NCBI GenBank assembly: GCA_947427325.1
Contig: CANEHP010000128.1
Span: forward strand, 1 to 6,350
DNA from: an uncultured Clostridia bacterium
GTDB lineage: Bacteria; Bacillota; Clostridia; Oscillospirales; Ruminococcaceae
DNA length: 6,350 bases
Reading direction: 5' to 3'
Of the stretch, positions 1 to 5,186 are shown piece after piece. The stretch's first letter is position 1; every line of letters starts with the position of its first letter. The translations under genes were made by a program, and so were the position numbers. Below the pieces are notes generated by a model. It did no database searches. It worked only from the letters and a program-made list of their open reading frames with translations, and was not told where the DNA came from.

Positions 1-53
1 GCAAAATTTGCCGAAAAGATGCGTGCCAATTTCTATGAGAACAAGTTCTTATT

Positions 54-82
54 ATTTTATCATTTTTAATCATTAAAATCAA
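54..82 (-). promoter_or_regulatory. Candidate sigma-A promoter reading left out of the window
   Basis: On the minus strand the -35 box TTGATT (82-77) is followed by a 17-nt spacer and the -10 box TAAAAT (59-54). An extended -10 TG lies one base before it (62-61). Transcription would start near position 47 and leave the window to the left. It begins only 3 nt after the stem that ends spoIVA, so it most likely serves the next minus-strand gene, which is not visible. The call rests on motif match and position only. Confidence 0.5.
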
Positions 83-84
83 GT

Positions 85-128
85 AACACAACTCCCCTTT
101 TTCTCGAAATCAAAAGGGGAGTTGTGTT
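85..128 (-). terminator. Stem-loop terminator of the sipL-spoIVA operon
   Basis: The arm AACACAACTCCCCTTTT (85-101) is the perfect reverse complement of 112-128, giving a 17-bp stem with a 10-nt loop. It starts 5 nt beyond the spoIVA stop codon. Read on the minus strand the stem is followed by ACTTGATTTTAA, an imperfect U run. On the plus strand it is followed by GCAAATC, so termination is expected only for the minus-strand transcript. Confidence 0.75.
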
Positions 129-133
129 GCAAA

Positions 134-1609
134 TCAGAGAATAATACAAATAAGTCCGCCGCAGCCGTCGTTAATAATGCGCTGTATGGTTTCCTGAAGC
201 TTTTGCCTTGCATCAACAGGCATACGGTAAAGCTTGTTATGAAGTCCCTCGGTAACCAATTCGTGAAGCGATTTTCCGAAAATATTGCTTTCCCAAATCT
301 TTGAAGGATTTTCTTCAAACTCCTTTAGCAGATATTTTACCAGCTCCTCGCTTTGCCGCTCCGTACCGACTATCGGAGATACCTCGGTATTTATTTTTGC
401 GCTCATCATATGAATGGAAGTGGATTCCGCCCTGAGCCTTACGCCGTATTTTCCGCCCTGCTTAACGATTTCAGGCTCTTCAAGCGTAAGCTCGTCAAGG
501 CTTGGCATAACAATACCGTAGCCCGTTGCCTCCACCTCGTCCAAGGCGCTTTTTACCTTTTCGTATTTCTTTTTGATTGCCGCAAGCTCGATCATACAAG
601 GCATAAGGTCGCTTTCGTCCTTTATGTCAAGTCCTGTGGTTTCGCCTAAAACGCGATAGAATAAATCCCCTGCAAGCTCAACCTTTACATAGCCCGCACC
701 TCTGCCTAAATCCACATTTTCCACATTGCAGTCGGTAATGTATTCGTTTTCCGACAGCTTGCAGGATACGCCCTTTACCTCGCCTATGTTGGTTATTCCC
801 GCTGCGGATTTTTTAAGTGCGCTGAATATTTCGGTTTTAAGCCAATGCCCCTTTTCCAGAGCGGTAAGCCATTTTGGAATTTTAATATTGATTTCCTTAA
901 CGGGAAACTGCAAAAGCACCTCTGCCAACAGGTCTTTTATATCACGCTCTGTAACCTCCAAGCAGTTTAAGGGTATTACGGGCTTTTGGTATTTTTCGGT
1001 AAGCTCCGCTGCAAGTTCCCTGCTTTGCTCAGAATTTGGGTTCTGGCAGTTAAGCACTACCACAAAGGGCTTATGTATAAGGTTAAGCTCGTCAATCACC
1101 CTTTGCTCCGCCTCGGCATATTCGTCTCTGGGAATGTCGGTGATGCTGCCGTCGGTGGTTATAACCAAACCTATGGTGGAATGCTCGTTGATAACCTTTT
1201 GAGTTCCCACCTCTGCCGCCATATTAAAGGGAACCTCCGTATTGAACCAAGGAGTTTTTACCATTCTGGGCATTTCGTTTTCGATGTAGCCTATTGAGCT
1301 GGGTACAATGTAGCCTACGCAGTCAATAAGCCGCACATTCATAGAGATGTTTTCCTCTACCTCTATGGTAATTCCCTGCTCCGGCACAAATTTCGGCTCG
1401 GTGGTCATTATGGTTTTTCCCGCCGCAGACTGAGGAAGCTCGTCAATAGCTCTTTCCTTGCGGAACTCATTGTTTATTGAGGGAATAACAAGAGTTTTCA
1501 TAAATCTGCTGATAAAGGTGGATTTTCCCGAACGAACGGGACCTACCACGCCGATATAAATGTTGCCCTCCGTTCTTTGGGCAATGCTTTGATATATAGA
1601 ATTTGTCAT
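134..1609 (-). CDS. spoIVA: Stage IV sporulation protein A (spore coat morphogenetic ATPase)
   Basis: SpoIVA is the ATP-hydrolysing protein that polymerises on the mother-cell side of the outer forespore membrane and forms the base on which the coat is built. The product is 491 residues, almost exactly the length of the B. subtilis protein (492). Visible marks are the P-loop GPVRSGKST (about 23-31, Lys29), the strongly conserved stretch SAAGKTIMTTEPKF (61-74), a Walker-B-like RLIDCVGY (93-100), EHSTIGLVITTDGSITD in the middle of the ATPase fold, and the family C-terminus GGLICIIL. The ATG at 1609 was chosen over the one at 1630 because GGGGGAAG lies just before it and the B. subtilis N-terminus aligns there; the upstream ATG would add seven residues inside the sipL end. 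It is the second gene of an operon with sipL. In B. subtilis and C. difficile the gene is under mother-cell sigma-E; that control is inferred here. Confidence 0.97.
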   Translation of the reverse strand: MTNSIYQSIAQRTEGNIYIGVVGPVRSGKSTFISRFMKTLVIPSINNEFRKERAIDELPQSAAGKTIMTTEPKFVPEQGITIEVEENISMNVRLIDCVGYIVPSSIGYIENEMPRMVKTPWFNTEVPFNMAAEVGTQKVINEHSTIGLVITTDGSITDIPRDEYAEAEQRVIDELNLIHKPFVVVLNCQNPNSEQSRELAAELTEKYQKPVIPLNCLEVTERDIKDLLAEVLLQFPVKEINIKIPKWLTALEKGHWLKTEIFSALKKSAAGITNIGEVKGVSCKLSENEYITDCNVENVDLGRGAGYVKVELAGDLFYRVLGETTGLDIKDESDLMPCMIELAAIKKKYEKVKSALDEVEATGYGIVMPSLDELTLEEPEIVKQGGKYGVRLRAESTSIHMMSAKINTEVSPIVGTERQSEELVKYLLKEFEENPSKIWESNIFGKSLHELVTEGLHNKLYRMPVDARQKLQETIQRIINDGCGGLICIIL

Positions 1610-1622
1610 GATTTCTTCCCCC

Positions 1623-3170
1623 TTAAACAATAGGAATAAGCAGCAAGCAAGGCTCTGACAGTGTTTCTTCCTCTAACTCGTTTTCATCACTTATAGCTTC
1701 CGGCTTGGTATTGTATCTTTTAGCTATTGCAAACACGCTTTCATTTTCTTCGGCATAGTACATTTTAAGTGCATAGTCGGTATTTTTTTCCTTGGGCTTA
1801 TCGGAATCCAAAATCACATCTTCAATAATCTGTACGTTTTTTACCTTGTAAATAATGCCGTTTAATGAAAATGTAATTCTCAGTTCCGCAGTGGAATCCC
1901 CGTTTATGTTAAAGCCAACATCGGTTATCTGTGTGCTTTGGTCAATTACGCAGTTATCATCGTTAAAGCCGCATTCGCAGGAAAGCTCCACCGCTTCGCT
2001 CTTTTCAATAAAAACAGGCGTGCCCGAGCCTGAAAGTCTTCCTATCGCCTGTGAAATAAGCTGTCCCGAAATAATCAGCGAGCCTTCTCCGTTAAACTTG
2101 CAGCTCACTCCCGTTAAATCACAGCGGCAGTCAAAAATCTCCTCTAAGCTGCCCTCCTTGCATTCCAATGTAGTTTTATGGGTCAGCTGCTTTTGTATTT
2201 GCGCAGGAGAGTATTCGGCTTTTACGGTGGCTTTGGTAAAGTCTGTTTCGTATTCAGTGGAGAATAGGTCGGTTAATACCGAAACATTGGTGTCCTTGCA
2301 GGCGGTTATTTTACAGTCGACCGTTAAATCACAACCCAAAATCCTGCTTTCTCCCACATCGCTCGGTTTTATTTCAAGACCGCAGTCCATAACCCTTATG
2401 TCGGCACAGCAGCTGTAGGTATCGTCAAGACCGTCAATATCAATTATTCTGCTTATGGGAATTGCCGCTTCCATAACCTCGGTGTCCCCGGTTTCCTCGT
2501 CAACCTTCACCAAATACAGCGCTTTTACCTTTGCTTCGCCCTTTATTACCGCTTTTCCCGCAATTACTTTAATATCGTTAATCAACGCATAAGCGTCCGT
2601 ATGAACAATACCCAATATTCCGCCCTTGCCCGTGCCTGTTTCAATATCCTCACGGATAACAAACTGTCCGCCGCCTATCAGCTTATTGCCGCAGTAAGAG
2701 AGAGTTTCCGCCTTGGTTTCCAAATTCTCGGCGTCGCTGATTATCTCCACTGTCTTTTGTGCGCAGGCTTTTATTTTGCAGCTTACCGCACCCCTAACGT
2801 CAAATCGTCTGCCGCTTACGGCACGGCAGTTTGAGTAATCGGTTTTTGTTTGGATAGATACGCTCGCCTTATCCGCCGATTTTGTAAGCTCAAGGGTTTT
2901 TGAATAGGTGTACTTTTGTTCGACGCAGTGGATATTAACACAGTCGTCCGCAAGATAAAGGATTTTTATCAATACTGCTCCGTCAATAAAAAGCTGGCTT
3001 CCGGATATGCTGTAAGAGGATATGCCGGGAGTAAGACTGCACCTTAAAATTTTGAATATATCGGGATAATAATCGGGAAGAACATAATCAAATTCCACCC
3101 CCTGCTCCGTCTGCCCGTCATATATCACTTCGTTAAGGAATACAGGCTCTTTTTTCAGTTGAAGTTCCAT
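1623..3170 (-). CDS. sipL: SipL-like SPOCS (DUF3794) protein with C-terminal LysM domain, SpoIVA partner
   Basis: The product has 515 residues. Most of it is beta-rich, cysteine-containing SPOCS/DUF3794 repeats. It opens with a typical DUF3794 N-terminus (GQTEQGVEFDYVLPDYYPDI, about 20-39), and further segments of this type continue to about residue 455. The last 50 residues (about 467-515) form a LysM domain: YYAEENESVFAIAKRYNTKP, then a hydrophobic end LLLIPIV. In C. difficile SipL has this layout and length, and its LysM domain binds SpoIVA and carries it to the forespore. The adjacent spoIVA gene, 13 nt downstream, strongly supports the same role here. The stop TAA abuts the Shine-Dalgarno of spoIVA, suggesting coupled translation. 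The ATG at 3170 is preceded by AAGGAAAGGAAAG at a suitable distance. There is no signal peptide or membrane segment, as expected for a mother-cell cytosolic protein. Other DUF3794 proteins exist in Clostridia, so the symbol rests on the LysM end plus the neighbour. Confidence 0.9.
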   Translation of the reverse strand: MELQLKKEPVFLNEVIYDGQTEQGVEFDYVLPDYYPDIFKILRCSLTPGISSYSISGSQLFIDGAVLIKILYLADDCVNIHCVEQKYTYSKTLELTKSADKASVSIQTKTDYSNCRAVSGRRFDVRGAVSCKIKACAQKTVEIISDAENLETKAETLSYCGNKLIGGGQFVIREDIETGTGKGGILGIVHTDAYALINDIKVIAGKAVIKGEAKVKALYLVKVDEETGDTEVMEAAIPISRIIDIDGLDDTYSCCADIRVMDCGLEIKPSDVGESRILGCDLTVDCKITACKDTNVSVLTDLFSTEYETDFTKATVKAEYSPAQIQKQLTHKTTLECKEGSLEEIFDCRCDLTGVSCKFNGEGSLIISGQLISQAIGRLSGSGTPVFIEKSEAVELSCECGFNDDNCVIDQSTQITDVGFNINGDSTAELRITFSLNGIIYKVKNVQIIEDVILDSDKPKEKNTDYALKMYYAEENESVFAIAKRYNTKPEAISDENELEEETLSEPCLLLIPIV

Positions 3171-3624
3171 GAATAATCTTTCCTTTCCTTCGATTCAGAA
3201 CCTGTTTTCACAAAATTTGCCTGTGGGCTTTCGAACAAATTGCGCCAAAGCAAAGCGGAAAGCCGAAGCAATTCCCGATGAACCTCAGCGGCTTATCCAA
3301 AATCGCAAAAAATTTTTTGGTGCAATCATTAATTTGCCGAAAATACGCATACATCATCCTGTGAAGATGGGTTCCTATATATTAAGGCAGCTCAAATGCC
3401 TTTTGTCAAAGAAAATATATTCACTTACAGGACAGTTTATGACAAGCAGAACAAACTATTGGGAAATTTTACATTGACTCTGCGCTTCTGGCGCAAAATA
3501 AATGTTTCACCGCATTTTGAATCGAAAGCAGTGGTACATCAAACAACGGTTGTTAATATGTATTTTGTTTTTCTCTTAGAATTTGAATTATTGAAATTGT
3601 TGCAAAGAGATTTTCGCAAAAGCC
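3171..3624. other. Intergenic region upstream of sipL, no convincing gene
   Basis: About 450 nt lie between the divergent sipL start and the plus-strand promoter at 3625. Short open frames exist on the plus strand (3169-3477 and 3396-3659), but they lack a good ribosome-binding site, show no recognisable protein and overlap promoter sequence, so they are not called. What can be seen is a 7-bp stem (GGCTTTC at 3226-3232 with GAAAGCC at 3258-3264), a perfect A6T6 tract at 3307-3318, a small hairpin TGCGC/GCGCA at 3481-3495, and a weak sigma-E-like promoter facing sipL. If that promoter is used, the sipL transcript has a leader of roughly 250 nt. Confidence 0.6.
3434..3461 (-). promoter_or_regulatory. 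Weak candidate sigma-E promoter for sipL-spoIVA
   Basis: On the minus strand CAATAGT (3461-3455) stands 13 nt before CATAAACT (3441-3434). These resemble the B. subtilis sigma-E boxes KMATATT and CATACAHT, with two mismatches in the -35 and one in the -10. Sigma-E control is expected for this operon from its homologues, but the site is 260 nt from the start codon and the match is imperfect. Nothing better was seen closer to the gene. Confidence 0.22.
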
Positions 3625-3653
3625 TTGACAATGATAAAGTGTTAGTGTATAAT
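3625..3653 (+). promoter_or_regulatory. Perfect consensus sigma-A promoter upstream of the tRNA-Pro array
   Basis: TTGACA (3625-3630), a 17-nt spacer and TATAAT (3648-3653): both hexamers are exact. The start site would be near 3660, about 93 nt before the first tRNA-Pro half. Promoters of this strength are typical of stable-RNA genes, so this was probably the promoter of the ancestral tRNA-Pro gene. It would now transcribe both half-tRNAs before reaching the complete tRNA at 4140. Confidence 0.85.
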
Positions 3654-3752
3654 TTGTAAGGTGATTTACTTTTTATGGCGATGCACGGCTTGAAGGGTGT
3701 AAAGTTTGAGTTTACTGATTTATTGTTGTTATTTTGGAAGTAGTTCATAAAG

Positions 3753-3797
3753 CGGGGTGTAGCGCAGTTGGTAGCGCGCGACATTTGGGAGCATAGA
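3753..3797 (+). pseudogene. tRNA-Pro(UGG) 5' half, copy 1 (attachment-site scar)
   Basis: Bases 3753-3790 are the first 38 positions of a tRNA-Pro: acceptor 5' strand CGGGGTG, T8-A9, D-stem GCGC/GCGC around loop AGTTGGTA, anticodon-stem 5' strand CGACA and anticodon loop TTTGGGA (anticodon TGG). After the loop the sequence becomes GCATAGATGT, which cannot pair with CGACA, and no variable loop, T-arm or acceptor 3' strand follows. The break is therefore exactly at the end of the anticodon loop. ACATTTGGGAGCATAGA (3781-3797) is repeated exactly in copy 2 at 3971-3987, so the junction is shared rather than random decay. I read this as the left junction of an integrative element that used the anticodon loop as its crossover site. 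The missing 3' half is not in the window. Confidence 0.8.
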
Positions 3798-3809
3798 TGT
3801 TTCTCTCAG

Positions 3810-3861
3810 TACCCGAAAACAAAAACCGCCGAAAATTCTTTAACGATGCGGATTTCGGGTA
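3810..3861. other. Hairpin inside spacer 1
   Basis: TACCCGAAA (3810-3818) pairs perfectly with TTTCGGGTA (3853-3861), and inside it CCGC (3826-3829) pairs with GCGG (3848-3851). No U run follows, so it is not an obvious terminator. It lies between the tRNA half and the TGACCAC repeats. Its role is unknown. Confidence 0.5.
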
Positions 3862-3894
3862 GTTTACCAAAAACAAAAAAGCAGTCAAAAATGT

Positions 3895-3928
3895 GTTTGA
3901 CCACATATTTGACCACTTACATGACCAC
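3895..3928. repeat. Three TGACCAC iterons, 12-bp period (copy 1), probable integrase arm sites
   Basis: TGACCAC occurs at 3898-3904, 3910-3916 and 3922-3928, exactly 12 bp apart. The first 24 bases of the block (3895-3918) match 4085-4108 with one mismatch (T3908 versus G4098). Short direct repeats beside an attachment core are the usual form of arm-type binding sites for tyrosine integrases of the lambda and Tn916 type; that function is inferred. The block ends 14 nt before the second tRNA half. Confidence 0.65.
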
Positions 3929-3942
3929 AATTAAATAACTAT

Positions 3943-3987
3943 CGGGGTGTAGCCCAGTTGGTAGGGCGCCACATTTGGGAGCATAGA
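3943..3987 (+). pseudogene. tRNA-Pro(UGG) 5' half, copy 2 (attachment-site scar)
   Basis: Bases 3943-3980 repeat the first 38 positions of tRNA-Pro: CGGGGTG, D-stem GCCC/GGGC around AGTTGGTA, anticodon-stem strand CCACA and loop TTTGGGA. As in copy 1 the tRNA stops after the loop and continues as GCATAGA, which cannot pair with CCACA. The D-stem differs from copies 1 and 3, but both strands changed together, so the half derives from a folding tRNA. It starts 190 bp after copy 1 and 197 bp before the complete tRNA. It cannot make a full tRNA from this locus. Confidence 0.8.
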
Positions 3988-4037
3988 ACCGTTGGAGAGC
4001 TTTGCAGAGCTGTTTGTCGCACATTTCCTTTCATACT

Positions 4038-4056
4038 ACACCGTCACGGTGTTTTC
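4038..4056 (+). other. Small hairpin inside spacer 2
   Basis: ACACCG (4038-4043) pairs with CGGTGT (4047-4052) around the loop TCA and is followed by TTTC. It could act as a weak terminator or pause for transcripts from the promoter at 3625, but the U run is too short to be convincing. Confidence 0.35.
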
Positions 4057-4084
4057 ATTTCGTGGAAATCTTGGTCGGAAATCC

Positions 4085-4108
4085 GTTTGACCACATAGTT
4101 GACCACTT
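4085..4108. repeat. Two TGACCAC iterons, 12-bp period (copy 2), probable integrase arm sites
   Basis: TGACCAC occurs at 4088-4094 and 4100-4106, again 12 bp apart. The third copy present in block 1 is absent. The block starts 142 bp after the start of tRNA half 2, exactly the same offset as block 1 from half 1 (3895 minus 3753). It lies 33 nt before the complete tRNA. Function as arm-type integrase sites is inferred. Confidence 0.65.
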
Positions 4109-4139
4109 TCGGAAAATTTTTGAAAAAATTTCATAAAAT

Positions 4140-4215
4140 CGGGGTGTAGCGGAGTTGGTACCGCACTTCATTTGGGATGAAGGGATCGCGTGTTCGAGTC
4201 ACGTCACTCCGACCA
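4140..4215 (+). tRNA. tRNA-Pro(UGG), complete with encoded CCA
   Basis: This is a full 76-nt cloverleaf. Acceptor stem CGGGGTG (4140-4146) pairs with CACTCCG (4205-4211, one G-U pair). The D-stem is GCGG/CCGC around AGTTGGTA, the anticodon stem CTTCA/TGAAG encloses TTTGGGA (anticodon TGG at 4173-4175), the variable loop is 5 nt, the T-stem is GCGTG/CACGT with loop TTCGAGT, the discriminator is A4212 and CCA is encoded at 4213-4215. UGG can read all four proline codons when U34 is suitably modified. It is the only intact member of the three-copy array and would be expressed from the promoter at 3625 through the two half-tRNAs. The flank TTCATAAA just upstream (4130-4137) also precedes copy 1 (3744-3751). 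Its unusual D-stem and weak T-stem suggest it may be a variant brought in by an element. Confidence 0.95.
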
Positions 4216-4216
4216 C

Positions 4217-4262
4217 AAACCGCATTATAATGCTATTTGTAAGCTGTGTAATACGGTTTATT
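4217..4262 (+). terminator. Possible terminator or attenuator after tRNA-Pro
   Basis: AAACCGCATTA (4217-4227) pairs with TAATACGGTTT (4249-4259) with a single C-A mismatch, leaving a 21-nt loop, and the next bases are ATTTATTA. It sits directly between the tRNA 3' end and the ribosome-binding site of the small gene at 4283. It could end the tRNA transcript and limit read-through into that gene. The U run is interrupted, so the call is tentative. Confidence 0.4.
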
Positions 4263-4282
4263 TATTACAAGGAGCGATTATA

Positions 4283-4726
4283 ATGGATGAATTTCTTGAA
4301 TGGCTGAAAGAGAACAAAATCAATATTAACGGTAAATATAAGGGAAAACGGTGGGGGTCAATCAACAAATCGGATGACGGTGAATGGTCTGTTCGTATAT
4401 GTGTTCAATATGATGAATATTTAGCTCCTGTTTTATTGAATGAATCTGTTGCAATGCAAGAACTGATCAACAAACGTACAGGGCATGAAGGCTGCGGAAG
4501 ATGCGTAGACGGTAAATGTGCTTTTACAGGCGTTGATTTGGCAAATCCGACTGAGGAACAAATCGAGTTAGCGAAAAGGTTAATAAAATTTAGGATCAAT
4601 GCTATTACGGACGGACGAATCCCCAAATGCAGTTATATAAAAAAATCACAACAAGGTAAAGCAATCGAACCGTGTGCGGTATGTAAGGTATGTGATCCTA
4701 AATGCAAAGCTATGAAAAAATATTAA
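4283..4726 (+). CDS. Cysteine-rich small protein of unknown function
   Basis: I do not recognise this 147-residue protein. The start at 4283 is chosen because AAGGAG (4269-4274) lies 8 nt before the ATG; the frame also has an ATG at 4190, but that lies inside the tRNA. The N-terminal half is a mixed helical/strand region with MDEFLEWLKENKI at the start and a conserved-looking KRWGSI and GEWSVRI. Two cysteine clusters follow: GCGRCVDGKC (Cys71, 74, 79) and, after a helix (about 90-108), Cys116, 131, 134, 137 and 141, the last four as CAVCKVCDPKC. The spacing suggests a metal site (zinc or iron-sulphur), but no family could be named. There is no signal peptide or membrane segment. It is more AT-rich than the sporulation genes and lies between the tRNA and an integrase, so it is probably accessory cargo. 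No clear promoter was found; TATAAT at 4226-4231 lacks a good -35. Confidence 0.8.
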   Translation: MDEFLEWLKENKININGKYKGKRWGSINKSDDGEWSVRICVQYDEYLAPVLLNESVAMQELINKRTGHEGCGRCVDGKCAFTGVDLANPTEEQIELAKRLIKFRINAITDGRIPKCSYIKKSQQGKAIEPCAVCKVCDPKCKAMKKY

Positions 4727-4825
4727 GACCGAATATGGCGGGCATACTTTATATTATGAGAGTTCAATTTTTTATTACGATTATAAATCGCATTACAAAG
4801 CTTTTTAAAGGCAGTGATGTTTCAT

Positions 4826-4848
4826 GGGCGTAACGATTCGTTACGCCC
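4826..4848. repeat. Perfect palindrome 1 with CGATTCG core
   Basis: Arms GGGCGTAACG (4826-4835) and CGTTACGCCC (4839-4848) around ATT form a perfect 23-bp palindrome centred on T4837. The core TAACGATTCGTTA (4831-4843) recurs exactly at 5217-5229. On the plus strand the stem is followed by CTTTAAG, too short a U run to be a confident terminator for the gene ending at 4726. Confidence 0.7.
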
Positions 4849-4855
4849 CTTTAAG

Positions 4856-4868
4856 TACCGATTCGGTA
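4856..4868. repeat. Palindrome 2 with CGATTCG core
   Basis: TACCGATTCGGTA is a perfect 13-bp palindrome centred on T4862. It shares the seven-base centre CGATTCG with the other three palindromes, but its flanking pairs differ, with both arms changed together. Confidence 0.6.
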
Positions 4869-4948
4869 GGCGAGAAGTCATAAAGGATGCCCTACTTTGG
4901 GGCGACCTGCTAAGCACCGTTTTAGTGCGGAGATTTTTCTCCGGCGTA

Positions 4949-4969
4949 TTCTTTGTTTACTGCGGCTCA
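4949..4969 (+). repeat. 21-bp direct repeat, copy 1
   Basis: The 21 bases beginning TTCTTTGTTTACTG and ending GGCTCA are identical to 5178-5198. The match stops sharply on the left, while some similarity continues on the right. Confidence 0.75.
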
Positions 4970-5016
4970 TTTTTTGACAAGAGATCTATGGGGTACTCAT
5001 CTGTATCCTCACCTAT

Positions 5017-5047
5017 ATCGGTACCTCGTGAAACACGGAGTACCGAT
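5017..5047. other. Stable hairpin
   Basis: ATCGGTAC (5017-5024) pairs perfectly with GTACCGAT (5040-5047). Inside, CGTG (5027-5030) pairs with CACG (5034-5037) around an AAA loop, separated from the outer stem by a two-base internal mismatch. That makes 12 of 14 positions paired. Confidence 0.6.
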
Positions 5048-5145
5048 TTTGAAAGGTAGCGTAATCCGACCTTTAGGCAACCCAGGGTTAAGTTGCCCCT
5101 GAGTCCGAACAAGCCAATTCTGTCAAAACGGCAGTTTTGAAATGC

Positions 5146-5186
5146 CCCCACCTCGCGTTTCATGAAGTGGGGCTGTTTTCTTTGTT
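5146..5186 (+). terminator. Terminator-like hairpin on the plus strand
   Basis: CCCCAC (5146-5151) pairs with GTGGGG (5167-5172), with further weaker pairing inside, and the stem is followed on the plus strand by CTGTTTTCTTTGTTT. This is a reasonable intrinsic terminator for rightward transcription. On the minus strand the stem is followed by GCATTTC, so it would serve the leftward integrase transcript poorly. The T-rich tail overlaps copy 2 of the 21-bp repeat. Confidence 0.45.

Noticed and set aside
38..49. LexA-type box AGAAC-AA-GTTCT
   Set aside because: The Firmicutes LexA site needs four bases between GAAC and GTTC; here there are two.
1..69. Open plus-strand frame ending in TAA at 67-69, possible tail of a convergent gene
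   Set aside because: Only 22 codons are visible with no recognisable sequence, and the same DNA holds a good leftward promoter.
726..1202. Long plus-strand open frame antisense to spoIVA
   Set aside because: It is a shadow of the spoIVA coding strand with no ribosome-binding site and an implausible composition.
3379..3409. Minus-strand TTGACA...TAATAT as a sigma-A promoter for sipL
   Set aside because: The spacer is 19 nt and sigma-A control does not fit a sporulation operon.
3474..3503. Plus-strand TTGACT followed by an AT-rich -10-like stretch
   Set aside because: No acceptable -10 hexamer lies at 16-18 nt; the exact promoter at 3625 is far better.
3169..3659. Two overlapping plus-strand open frames (3169-3477, 3396-3659)
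   Set aside because: They have no good ribosome-binding site and no family resemblance, and the second overlaps the perfect promoter at 3625.
3745..3930. Minus-strand open frame with repeated WSN residues
   Set aside because: The residue repeat is only the translation of the TGACCAC iterons; the frame runs across a tRNA half and lacks a start signal.
3895..4108. CRISPR-like repeats
   Set aside because: The units are 7 bp with 5-bp gaps and only two to three per block, far below any CRISPR repeat and spacer size.
3753..4139. Group I intron interrupting a tRNA anticodon loop
   Set aside because: No matching 3' halves (TGTCG or TGTGG followed by a T-arm) occur within the intervals, and the roughly 150-nt intervals lack intron core elements.
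4190..4282. Upstream ATG at 4190 as start of the cysteine-rich protein
   Set aside because: It lies inside the tRNA T-arm and has no ribosome-binding site; the ATG at 4283 has AAGGAG at 8 nt.
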